Below, in pieces: positions 10,255-19,835 of a stretch of DNA of 26,722 nt (its first letter is position 1; the number at the start of each line of letters is the position of its first letter). The DNA is taken from positions 4,487 through 31,208 of the forward strand of contig KN817734.1 of the NCBI GenBank assembly GCA_000827495.1, in the 5' to 3' direction. The notes under the pieces were generated by a model. That model worked only from the letters and a program-made list of their open reading frames with translations, made no database searches and was not told the DNA's origin. Source of the stretch: Hypholoma sublateritium FD-334 SS-4. Its lineage: Eukaryota > Basidiomycota > Agaricomycetes > Agaricales > Strophariaceae. Made by a program: the position numbers and the translations under genes.

Positions 10255-11278
10255 TCACAACACGATGCAGTGGTGGCTTTTCTTGCCACCCTTCCCTCTG
10301 CTGAGGAGGGCCGCCCGGCATACTGGAAGACCTCGCGAACACCCTCGCCTGACTTGGCGGAACACTCTAGGTAGTGCCTAGCGCCGATCTTCTGAGCGAC
10401 AGCCATGCCCTAAAAGAATAACAGTCAGAAAAGTCATTAGATAGGGGGACAAAGGAAAGATAAGGAAATGAAGTCGTAAAATAACTTTACGGCCTCTTCA
10501 CTCGCAATGCATGAAAGAAGCCAGGTATACGAACAGGGGGATGTCATATGTATGACGTTGACGAAATAGACAAAAAGTAGAAATGGATGAATACGACGAC
10601 AAAAGCGGTACATACCTCTTCGGGGGTCACCGGTCGCTGGCTCGTCTTCCTGAGCTCCTCAATCACCCGGGGGTCACGTCGAAGATCCTTCTTGCACCCT
10701 ACAAGGATGATCGGCAGGCCAGCGCAGAAGTGCATGACCTCAGAAATCCACTGTAAGAAAGTGACCCGTCAGTACTATTCCTCCCAGAGAGCATAAACGG
10801 AGCCGGCAGGAAAGATAGCACACCTTCTCCTGGACGTTATCGAGAGAATCAGGCGAGTCGACGGCGAAGCAGATGAGGATGACGTGAGAATCGGGGTAAC
10901 TGAGAGGGCGCAGGCGATCGTAGTCCTCCTGACCGGCGGTATCCCATAGCGCGAGCTCGACGTGCTTCCCGTCCACTTCCACATCGGCCACGTAGTTCTC
11001 GAACACGGTGGGCACGTACACCTGACAAACAAGAGCTCGGTGAGTCACGGGGTGGGTCATAGCGGGCGTGCGGCTGCCTGCAGGCGGGCAGGGCGGCGTC
11101 CACCTGCGAGGAGCTCAACGCTCCTCGGGGAAAGTGCCCTTCGAGAACACAATCAGGAGACAGGTCTGGGGGAAGTACATGGTCAGCGGGGGGTGTCAAC
11201 GAGGGCGGCGGCGACGAGGGGCACCTTTCCGCAGGCACCGTCGCCGACGATGACGAGCTTCCTTCTGATTTCAGACAT
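10255..11278 (-). CDS. rho1: Rho1-type small GTPase, apparently damaged copy
   Basis: Rho1 is a membrane-anchored GTPase that activates beta-1,3-glucan synthase and the Pkc1 cell-wall pathway. Five exons are 11278-11225, 11165-11124, 11021-10824, 10750-10616 and 10409-10255. All fingerprints are present: P-loop GDGACGKT (residues 12-19), effector loop [10 protein letters not shown] with Thr37, DTAGQE with Gln63, GCKKDL, ECSAK, and a tail SHHCIVL with a CAAX box. Two defects stand out. Exon 2 ends ..GTFPE, but the next two bases are GA (GAGCGT), not GT. In exon 5, after VREVFQYA (base 10317), one base is missing (or four, if a Thr codon was lost too). The CAAX tail is therefore in another frame, and in-frame reading runs on to 9822. 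Elsewhere conservation is near perfect, so sequencing error or very recent decay fits better than an old pseudogene. Corrected length is about 194 residues. Confidence 0.9.
11022..11123 (-). other. rho1 intron 2 with non-canonical GA donor
   Basis: The exon 2 boundary is fixed by protein conservation (..GTFPE | VYVPTVF..) and by the good acceptor TTTGTCAG before 11021. The intron would begin GAGCGTTGAG. A single T-to-A change from GTGCGT explains it. The nearest GT, four bases downstream, gives the wrong phase, and reading through meets TGA at once. Confidence 0.7.
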
Positions 11279-11707
11279 TTCCGGGGTCGTGAGTGGGACC
11301 ATCAGCATCGCTTTACACCGCCAACGAGCTCACGGTGATTTTCGGTGCTTCATTTCGACTCAGAAACCACAAGATCGACACAGAAAGTAAACGAAGTAAA
11401 CGAAGTAAACGTCATATTAAACGGAAGTAATTGACTACAGCAATAAACTATTTCTGACGATATCTATCAGTCAGATCAAGCCAAATCAAGAGTTATCGGC
11501 ATGTTGTTATGTGTCCAATCGCCACCCCTTAGCTGAAGGACAAATTCACACATCAGTAAGCTCGGCCACCCCTTCTAGTGTGTGCGGCATCAGGCGAACC
11601 GCGCTCAGGATTGGTGTCCCGTGTGACCCCAGGGTCGCTTCTGATGGTAATCATAGAGTGGGCTTTAAGTATAGTGCACACCTGCGTCGCGGGTCCCTTC
11701 CACCGCC
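11279..11707. promoter_or_regulatory. Shared divergent upstream region, rho1 / monooxygenase
   Basis: The 429 bases between the two start codons must hold both promoters because the genes point away from each other. It contains the 9-base tandem repeat at 11385-11411. No convincing TATA box was assigned to either gene. The assignment as promoter is from position only. Confidence 0.5.
11385..11411. repeat. 9-base tandem repeat, three copies
   Basis: AAGTAAACG is repeated three times head to tail, about 107 bases upstream of the rho1 start. A related GGAAGTAA follows near 11423. It could be a set of regulatory sites (it includes GTAAAC, a forkhead-like core; inference) or a minisatellite. Confidence 0.7.
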
Positions 11708-13454
11708 ATGTCCGAATTCTCAGCGCGTCTCTCCTTCATTGTCGTTGGCGCCGGCATCGGAGGTGCGTCCCTCCCTATGCACGATATCCCCCGCTGACTT
11801 CTGCAGGCCTTGCCACCGCCGCTGCCCTCTGCCGAGCTGGCCACGACGTCCTTGTGCTTGAGCAGAGCACAGGCACCATAAAAGTGCGCTCTTTTTATGC
11901 TTGACCTGACTCTGCCACTGACCTCAACCAGAGCAAGGGCGGCATGCAGTGCGTCGTCTCCGCCCTTTCCTGCACACACTCACGCGCTCTGCTAGGTCCC
12001 CTCCAAACATGACTCGTCTGCTTCTCAAGTGGGGGCTTGCACCCGCGCTCGCGAGATGCTCGCATAAGTGCGACCGCCTCATTTTCACCAACGGCGCCAC
12101 CGGCGCACTGATCGGCTTCCTGCATATGGGCGAAGAGTTCATGCGCGACCTTGGGGCAGAATTTCTCTTCCTGCAGCATCAGGACCTGCACGACATGCTC
12201 CGCAATCTCGCAGTCAATTCTGGCGCTAAGCTGCGCTTCACCGCTCGTGTAATCGGCATGGACACCTCCAAGGGGAGTGTCACGCTTGAGAACAGCGAGG
12301 TGCTCAAGGCGGACATTGTCGTCATCGCAGACGGCTTCGACAGCGAGCTGCGCAAGGCAGTGACTGAAGACGAAAATGTTCTGCCGGATGCCATGGATGC
12401 GCACGTCGTCGCCACCTTCCAGGTCCCCATGGCGGCCATCCGTGCGGATCCCGCGCTCACCGCGCTCTGCGCCCCTCATTGTGTACGTCCCCATTACCGC
12501 TGCCAAAGCTAAATATAACATTCACTTACTCCGCAGTGGAACATTTGGCGCGGCAACGAGTACATGATGAACGCAAACATCCTCGTTGGCGAAGATTCTC
12601 TTTCCGTGACAATTATACACGACTTTGCCGGCCCCCGCGCGCCCCACAACGCTAATTGGGCCGAGGGTCACTCGCTAGCTGACCTCGGTATTGATCTGAA
12701 GAACTTTGCTCCTATGTGAGTGTACACTCTTTCAAGTTATTCATTCATGCTAATCTGTACTTCTACACACAGCCCAGGGAAAGTTCTTGCACTGGCGGCC
12801 ACAACAACCGTCACCTCCCACATCTTCATTCGCCGCCCTGTGGCGGTAAACTTTGTCTCCGCAACTTCGCGAACACTTCTGCTAGGCGAGGCTGCACATC
12901 CCATGCTAGTGCGATCCCTTTCTCCTCCTGCTCTCTTATCCTGTCGTGCTCACTCATTACCCAATTCATCGCTCATCTAGCCCGCCTCAAACCATGGCAT
13001 TGCCCTTGTTCTAGAAGATGCGGACACCCTCGGCGAGCTTTTCTCCCAATGTGTTGCACCCTCTCACCCCGCGCAGCTCCTCACCGCATATGATGACCTC
13101 CGGCAGGAACGCGCTGCTCTCATTCACTTTCGTGATGCCGCCCAGTGCACTTTTAGTATGTGCATCTCACAAAATCCCTCAACATGCCAGTGCGATGCTG
13201 TGCTCCGCTTTGCATTGTCCAATGGAGAGTGGGACCGGACGGATGACTCGCACACGTTCCATGCAGTTTTGGGGAAAGAGCTTGAGCTGTGGGCAAATGA
13301 TGCGGGGGAGCAGGTCGCTGGGTGGTGGAGAATGTATGGGGCAGGCATTAGGCCAAGCAGGAGTGGGGCCCGTGAGGAGCACAACGTAGAGGTGTGGAAA
13401 TCAGTGGAGGTGGCGGTGGAGGTGGAGAAGGAGATTGACTGTAAAAGTTCGTAG
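11708..13454 (+). CDS. FAD-dependent monooxygenase (salicylate hydroxylase-like)
   Basis: This is a class A flavin monooxygenase, hydroxylating an unknown, probably aromatic, substrate using NAD(P)H and oxygen. Exons are 11708-11762, 11807-11883, 11932-11948, 11996-12482, 12537-12715, 12773-12908 and 12981-13454, giving 474 residues. Start MSEFSARL is followed by the Rossmann motif VVGAGIGG (residues 12-19) and ..VLVLEQSTG. SPPNMTRLLLKWGL is the usual post-Rossmann block. ADIVVIADGFDSELR is the DG motif (about 160-170), and LLLGEAAHPM (about 307-316) is the GD motif with Glu for the usual Asp. NHGIALVLEDADTLGELF is the late FAD-binding helix. Exon 3 is only 17 bases. A 35-base donor/acceptor pair inside the last exon (13156-13190) would shift the frame, so I read through it. 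No signal peptide; probably soluble. Length fits the family. Confidence 0.85.
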
Positions 13455-13557
13455 AGTGTTCAAAGAGTGTTCGGTGGATACGCCAGTATAGACCGATTGC
13501 AGCATGGCTCTTTTCCCTTTCTTTTACATGCCAACATCAGTATTCAGCCCAGCCATT

Positions 13558-13563
13558 AATAAA
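13558..13563 (+). terminator. Possible polyadenylation signal of the monooxygenase
   Basis: AATAAA lies about 104 bases after the stop codon of the monooxygenase, a plausible distance for a fungal 3' UTR. It is supported by position and sequence only. Confidence 0.35.
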
Positions 13564-14160
13564 GGCGGCGGGGCGATATCTACATACAAGTTACCTACGG
13601 AGTGGTTAGGACGGCGCACAATTCATCTCTTCTAGATCATTTCAGATCAAAGGACTGTGGAGGGTCAAAAACCCCAAGAATTTCGAAATCCCAAAACATA
13701 TTCCCATATACTCCACGGTGTTCGAACATATCAATGGAGGGCGCGGGGAGGGAGCACAGACATGCGCGTACCCAACGCCGAACTTGAAGGTATCAGCGGT
13801 AAGTCACGTGCTCTAAGCACGACGTTAGTAATCCGCCGCTGTTACTTATACAAAGATGACTGAAATTCTGTATGGGGACGTTTACCCAAGCTTCAAAAGC
13901 AAAACTAAAATATTCTAGTATTCAATAGCTTTCAAATAGAGCCATATTTACGCTCATAGGATAAATAGCCATTGAGATATCACAAAATACATCCCTGTCT
14001 TACTCGTTGTCCGCTTGATTATAACATATATTGCGTGGGGATTTATTTCCAAGATAAATGCTATTGCAGCTCGTCCTCAGCCTTGTAAGATATCCACATT
14101 GTGTCCGTTTGGAGGCCGCGTGTCGCCGAGTGTGACGACGCGCTGTGGCGATATAAATAT
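13564..14160. other. Spacer, nothing recognised
   Basis: Mostly AT-rich, particularly 13860-14100, with short incidental frames. A TATA-like GATATAAATATA at about 14149-14160 stands directly before the dispersed repeat copy. Confidence 0.4.
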
Positions 14161-14500
14161 ACTCGCATTCCTAAGATTAATTTAGGCCTTCGCACCGAGC
14201 GCATGACGAGTATACGCGCAAACTTGCGCGCGTACGCAGCCGTCGTGCGCTTCGGAATCGCCGCTCGGTCGCAGGGACAGGCCGGCGAAGAAGAGGAAGC
14301 GCTCCAGCCCGATTTTCACTTCAAGTATGCCCACAGGTTCTCGTTACTCGTTTACTATATCTTCCTCGTGTTTCCGTTGGTAGGCCGTGTGACATCCCGC
14401 GCGATAGCGCGCTCTGAAGATCCTAAATATACGAATAATTTATATTGCATGTTGCCACATTTTTGGTACAATGATTATGAAACTGCTCCTTGGTACTAAT
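14161..14500 (+). repeat. Dispersed diverged repeat, copy 1
   Basis: About 340 bases match 24122-24440 in the same orientation. Both begin CTCGCATT, then A[A/G]T[T/C]TAGGCCTT, then the exact ATGACGAGTATACGCGCA, then GCGCGCGTACGCAG, AATCGCCGCT and GGCGAAGA. Both end around ACAATGA..[A/C]GGCTCCT-like words. Insertions and deletions shift the frame between copies, but the last part keeps an in-frame peptide similarity (FWYNDYETAP here, FWDNEPAP in copy 2). It could be a decayed duplicated gene or a non-autonomous element. No terminal repeats or target duplications were identified. Confidence 0.65.
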
Positions 14501-14621
14501 TTGAACGTTTTTCAAGTTTCCAGTTAACCTGAATTGAAGTAGGATGGAGGGCGCGCGAGGTGCGTAGTATGTTACGTGTTCAGTTATATGCTAACATTTT
14601 CCCTAGCTTGCCACTTGCTCA

Positions 14622-15241
14622 AGTCTCTCTCTCGATCAATCAAGGCGTGAAATATAAATCTTCGAAGGGTATCCCTGCCTTATTCCAATTTCATGGACTG
14701 ACAGTAGAGGAGATCCTTGATCCTCTCGATTCATTCAGTATGTACCAGCCAAATATTTCTGTGAAATTTTACTCAGCGTTATCTAGACACGTTTAACGAA
14801 TTCCTGTATGGAAAACTTAAACCAACCGCGCGCCCCATCGACGGCCTCGTGAGCGCCGCCGACTGCTGTTTAATGACCTTCGCAACCGTCAGTGAAGCGA
14901 CGCTTTCTGTCCAGTTGTATTTACATCATCAGTATAAGGCTCCAACCGTACACTATGCGTATACGGGTTGGGGTGCATATATACGGATAGGAGCGTCCCC
15001 GTGCTCGCGCGCGCCCGCGCTGTACAACCGTGCTACCAAGGGGTGCATGCTGCACCCGTCTGCGGAGGAGGTGGTGGAGGGGTCGCGGTGGATGGACGAG
15101 GAGTACGAGTGCCGCGAGAGGTTGAGCGCAGAAAGGTGGTGGGTTAATGGCGACCGCGCGCCTTCGTCTTTGCTGTGGAGAAAGATAGATACATCAGTTT
15201 GGGAATGGAGCAAGGTAGTCAGCGTAGCGGCACTCCAGTAG
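14622..15241 (+). pseudogene. Truncated phosphatidylserine decarboxylase fragment
   Basis: Phosphatidylserine decarboxylase makes phosphatidylethanolamine using a self-cleaved pyruvoyl group. Here one exon ends at 14737 (LSINQGVKY, then IPALFQFHGLTVEEILDPLDSF). A 49-base intron (GTATGT..TCTAG) follows, and the frame resumes at 14787 with NTFNEFLYGKLKPTARPID and LVSAADCCLMTFATVSEAT. This matches the family order: QGxKY, IPxFIxFHxL, a short linker, (K/N)TFNEFFYRKLKPxARP, SxADCRLMxFxTVxEAT. After about 14905 the expected WIKGREF block is missing. The frame continues without similarity to TAG 15239-15241, through GC-biased codons including HPSAEEVVEGSRWMDEEYE. The catalytic domain and the cleavage motif are absent, so this copy cannot be active. 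Either a breakpoint joined it to other sequence or it is decayed. Confidence 0.65.
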
Positions 15242-17189
15242 TGCCTGGGCACCCTCGCCTCCTTAGTACATTCTGCGTTTCCGTTACAAAAAACATCCTC
15301 TTTTTTATTGATCCAATGTCACAGCATTGTTCACGTACATACGCTCAGTCCGCATGAGAGCGCACCAGCACGTGCGCTCGATGCTCCAAAACGCCTGTGG
15401 ACATGCTAAGAAGCGCCGTGCAGACCTTCTCATGTACATTATATTCTAAAAGGGAGGATGCACGGGAGGGGAGCGGCGCAACGAAAGCGCGTGCGCACCA
15501 TGGAATGTATGCTTGCTTTTGTTCTCATGCACTGGAGCGCTGGAATGTGGCTCCAAGGGCTTTGTAGCGCGCGATCACGGCCGGAAACGGGACTTTGTCG
15601 ATGGTCAGCAATGCACACTGGGAATTCGGCTTCGAGCGCAATGTTCACATCGAAGGGGCGAAGACATGAATTCACCGTGGAAAATAGCAGAGGGACATCG
15701 GGAAGCGGTAGATACGATATGGATGAAGAGCGGTTCGAACCAAGTACAAGTTCGAGCTTCGCTTTTCGGGCGCGTGTCGCGTGCGTCACGTGTAGCTCGG
15801 CAGGTCACGCTCCTGCCAAAATAGAAATCAACGCTCGGCTAGGCTCGGCTCCGCTTGTTCTGCTCTTCCTCCTCCCCTTCGTCTTCCTCCCAAGCGCGTC
15901 TCTCAAGCGCGTGCCGAAAAGCTTTTCTGTGATTGGCGAATCAATCTGGGCGCAGACTCGATGGCGTTCGACAATGGAATAACTACACGGCGCGCAAATT
16001 GCGCCATCGGCTAGTGCCCTTCTCACCTGCTCTCCCATCAGCTAAATTCGACGCGTCTTCACTAGCTTCACTGGTCACTCTAAGAACACACAGAGCCCAT
16101 CCCGCATTTCTGTCCCTTCGCCGCCGCTGAACAGCGCCATCTCAGCCCGCATGTGCACAACCACACAGACCCATGAATACTCCACCACGTATCGCCCTCC
16201 CGTTCCCGGCTCCCACAACATGCACTGTCATCACCCAGGTACGCTGCTCTCCATCCCAGACTGCATTTTCTCGCACTCACACAACTTATTTTCCAGAACA
16301 CGAAGAAACGGCTCCCTTTCCACCCGCCCCTCCCTCAGCTATATTCGACGCATCTTCGCCACTCTCAGAAAACTGGGTGTCTCTTCTGCACTTCCGTCCC
16401 TTCGGCGCCTGTCCTCACCAGAAGACGCGATCCCGACCCGCATATACCCTCCCCCCATGAATACCCCGCCGTTCCCGGCTCCCACGGCATGCTCAGCACG
16501 CGCCCCCACTTTACATCACGCCCACCAATGTCTCCTTTACTCCACTATTCGAGGACCCGCTCTCGGTCGCCCCGTTTCGATCCAGCTCCAGACACCCGCC
16601 CATCTCCTCCTCCCCAAGTTTCTCATCTCGCATAAGCGTCCCCGTGCACCGCTCCGCCCACGCCTCCACGCCTCCACCCGTTCCCCTCTGTTCAAGTACG
16701 CCGCTCTGATTATCAGCGCTCTTCCACTGTTCTCCCTTTCTGTGCCTTCAGCGCGGACGCTCATGCGCGCCCCGTCGGCATACATATATTTGGAGGGGGA
16801 AGGAATGGGATTCTAGTGGGTGATACAGATGCTGTACAGGTCGAGGCGGAACTTGCGTGCTTTGTTTTGTAAAAGATAATAATCAGCCGGATATAAATCG
16901 CTGATTGTGGGTGGACTTCCGGGGGTCCTTGTGTGTCAGAGCGTCTCACGCAGGTGACACCATCAGCGTCGCGTGCTCAACGTTCAACGCCAACCAGTGC
17001 CATTCCCTCTACCCACAGCTCCACTAACTACACCCACACATCCAACGCCACCACTGCACCGCACATCTCCCAGCCCACACGCCACCGACGCCGCCGTAGC
17101 CCGCCGCTCCCTTATCATTGGCATTCCCCGCATCATCGCATCACCCGCCCGCCGCCGCTGATACCCCCCTCTTCCCCGTCTACTGAACA
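15242..17189. other. CT-rich spacer and promoter side of the 17190 gene
   Basis: From about 15830 the plus strand is strongly pyrimidine-rich, as is usual upstream of fungal genes. The long plus frames at 15458-15982 and 16151-16816 are products of that composition and show no domain. The segment holds the imperfect duplication at 16015-16495 and a palindromic GGTTCGAACC at about 15733. Confidence 0.45.
16015..16495 (+). repeat. Imperfect direct duplication in CT-rich DNA
   Basis: 16015-16225 resembles 16312-16495. Both contain CAGCT[A]ATTCGACGC[G/A]TCTTC (16039 and 16336), a TTCTG..CTTCCGTCCCTTCG-type word, CCATGAATAC[T/C]CC and GTTCCCGGCTCCCAC. The offset shrinks from 297 to 269 bases along the copies, so deletions accompany the divergence. 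Confidence 0.55.
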
Positions 17190-19260
17190 ATGCGCAAATC
17201 AAAGAGGAGCAACTCCTCCGGCCAGCTGCGCGTGCACTCGCGCTCATCCTCCACCGCCCGCCTCGGCGCGAACCTCCGTTTGACCGCCGCCGCACCTCCA
17301 CCCGCGACCGTCGCGCCCTCGAAGAAGGGTGCTGCGCACGATGTGCGTCTTCCTTCTTCCTTCCCCCTTATCCATATCACCCCACTGCGCCAGGCTATGC
17401 CCGTCTTGTGCTCTGTGCTCGCTCAGCCAGGGTCCGCGCGCAGCCTATTTTCACTATCGCTTGCTATCGTCCACACGGCTGAAATTGACACACTTTGACC
17501 CACAGGCGCATCCCTCGACAATTAAACAGCCCCGCGCGGGCCCTGCGCAGCGTACGTCTTCGCGTAAGCGGCTCGCCCGGCGCCTGCAGCCCTTCGCACA
17601 GGCCCAGCACCCGCACCCGCACAATGGCACCGCCGGCAAAGCAGCGTCCGCCCTGGCCCCTACGCACAGAGACAAGGACAAAGATGAAGACAATGACAAG
17701 CACATGGTGCAGCCTGCGGAAGACGACGACGACGAGTGGGAGTGGAGTGAGAGCCGCGCGGCCACCCCGAGCGAGCACGAGTCGCGCTCGGACACCGCGT
17801 TGGACGAGGGCGTCGACCACAGGCTGCTTGGCGCCGGCGTCGGTGCCCCTTCACCTCCACAGGTTGGTGCGGGTGCGGCGGATACCGGAGGAGCCGTGGT
17901 ACGTGCGCGCCTCGAAGAGGCGGAGCGCCAGGCATATCTGCACCACCAGCTCGCCGTCCAGCAGCAACAGAAAGAGGAGCACGCACATTTTTTTCAACAG
18001 CATCTGCAGATTTACTTTCTCCAGAAGCAGCAGCGACGATGGCAGGAGGAGGCGGCCGCGGCCGCGGCCGCACTTCAACACCAACAGCAGTATCAGCAGC
18101 AGCACCCGCCGCAGGTTCAGACCGGCTTCCCCATCGACGACGCAGGGCTTGTCCGCGTCCACACTGCACGACCGTCCGATTTCGAGCACGCGATAAGGGG
18201 CGACGTCCAACGAACAGCTGCCGTGCATCATATGCATCAGCAGCAACACCACGTACCGCCCCAGAAACACCACNTACATCAACAGCTCCACCAGCTGCAT
18301 ACACCACACGCACATGCACTGCCCCACCAACCTGCGCGCCAACAAGCATNCGCAGTACCTGAACGCCGGCCACCAACACCGCGCACAAGCGCAACCGCCG
18401 CCNCNGCTNCCNCCCCCGAGCTGCCACAGTCGCCTTCACGCGAGCCGGACGAGGCACGACACAGCCCGCGCCCGAAGCTTCACTCGCGTCCGCCGTCGAC
18501 GCACTCCGTGCGCTCCGACAACGCCCTGCGCTCGCACCCGTCGCCTACGCGCGAGCTGGGCGAGGCACGACACAGCCCGCGCCCAAAGCGCCACTCGCGT
18601 CCGCCGTCGACGCACTCCGTGCGCTCCGACAACCCCTTACGCCCGCACCCGCTCTTCCGTGGGCTCTCACACGGGAACGNGACACACCCCGCCGCGGCGG
18701 CGGCGCTCGCGCCGCTTGCTGTTCCTCCCGCGAGCGCGGCGCTCCCCGCTCTTTCCGCATNGCCGGAGGCTAGTNCGCTGCGCTCCGCCTNGCCGCCTGT
18801 CAGCCTGCGCAGCGCCGCGGGCTCGGGCGCGGGCGGCAGCGAGCCAGCNAATGGCAACNCGCGCAGGAGGCTGTCGCTCTCGTCGCTCCGCTCGACGGCG
18901 GACTCGCTCCCGCACGCGGCGGGCCCTGCAGCGCCACTCTCCCCGTGGGCGGAGCGTGCGCGCACGCTGTCGACGCTGAGTGGCGTCGGCGTTGGGCTGG
19001 GGCTTCGCGCAGGGAGCACGAGCGCGCGCGCGGCCCTTGCTGGCCTACCCAGGGCCACGGCGCNCCCTGCGTCGCCGCCGCCGCCGANAGTCGTGTTTTT
19101 CCCACNGGTGAATCCGCATTCGAACATGGAGGCAATACAGCCACTGCTGCCCACGCCATATCTCCNCAACCACCTGACGGTGCTCGCGAGGCGGACACCG
19201 ATCCGCGAGTCGTTCGACCGCGTCGTGCGTNCGAAGAACGCAGTGCGCGCCGGGGTGTAA
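17190..19260 (+). CDS. Low-complexity, areA-like basidiomycete protein
   Basis: Exon 1 is 17190-17342 (MRKSKRSNSSGQLRVHSRSS.., ending KKGAAHD). A 163-base intron follows (GTGCGT..CCACAG), then exon 2, 17506-19260, for 635 residues. The parts are: a basic Ser-rich start; an acidic Trp block DDDDEWEWSESRAATPS (about 121-138); a Gln/His-rich stretch with an Ala run (about 190-255); a 37-residue tandem repeat (about 360-433); Ser-rich blocks with RARTLSTLS; and a C-terminal motif, VVFFP.VNPHSNMEAIQPLL followed by HLTVLARRTPIRESFDRV. The EW.SSESGAATP-like block and this C-terminus recall basidiomycete proteins annotated as nitrogen-regulatory areA/DUF3295-like (family memory, not searched). Role is unknown; it is probably nuclear or cytosolic and disordered. 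Around 16 N bases fall inside without breaking the frame. The intron is long for this window, so a small extra exon is possible. Confidence 0.75.
18430..18651 (+). repeat. Two tandem 111-base units inside the areA-like gene
   Basis: Units 18430-18540 and 18541-18651 are nearly identical and in frame (37 codons each). Each encodes (S/T)RE(P/L).EARHSPRPK, then HSRPPSTHSVRSDN. Few differences suggest recent duplication or conversion. The Arg/Ser-Pro content could make it a phosphorylation-rich segment (inference). Confidence 0.85.
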
Positions 19261-19835
19261 GGGGAGTTATTTGGGCTGATGTGGGTTTTGGCTAAACTCT
19301 ATGACATGGATCCTTTCTTATGCGCGTACAATTTGTACTACATTGTTACTTACTACTTTTTGGCACTTTATCAACTGTACCACCGCGACTCATATTTTTC
19401 TTTTACTACTTATGTCAATGATACGTACGGCCTGTTGTAGCATTGTGCGCAAATTTAAANTGTGCGTTGTTTCTTAAACTATCGCCGCAGCGGATAGGCT
19501 GGTGGCCGAGACCCTCTTTCGAGGGCCTGTTCACGAGGCTAGACGGGCCGGTCACATCTATCCGAGGCCACGACCGCGCTCGAAGCTGTGTATGCAGGAC
19601 CCGCCCCCGAGTTCGCCGGCCCATATCGTCCCCCACATCTGTTTCATTCTTTTGTAGCACAGTTTTACTCGCAGTGTTGAACATGTATGCAATATGAATT
19701 CAAGCAGGGATATATTTCTACAAACTCAGTAAGTACGCCTAGGCTGCAGTATAGCGAATGCACCCACCACCGCGGGTATGTAGTAGGACCGTTAGGAACC
19801 GTTCTTTAGGGTGCAATCAGCACCGCTTTGTTTAG
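19261..19835. other. Convergent 3' spacer
   Basis: This lies between two genes that point toward each other (areA-like plus, UBC6 minus). A GC-rich island at 19480-19640 is open in several frames on both strands. No frame carries a recognisable motif or splice signals. Confidence 0.4.

Noticed and set aside
15725..15755. GGTTCGAACC as a tRNA B box
   Set aside because: The word is a palindrome. No A box, cloverleaf arms or acceptor pairing were found at proper distance on either strand.
15458..15982. 174-codon open frame on the plus strand
   Set aside because: Mixed composition with no motif, and the opposite strand is also open. No splice or homology support.
16151..16816. 221-codon open frame on the plus strand
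   Set aside because: It lies in CT-rich DNA that keeps frames open by composition, it contains the imperfect duplication, and no domain is visible.
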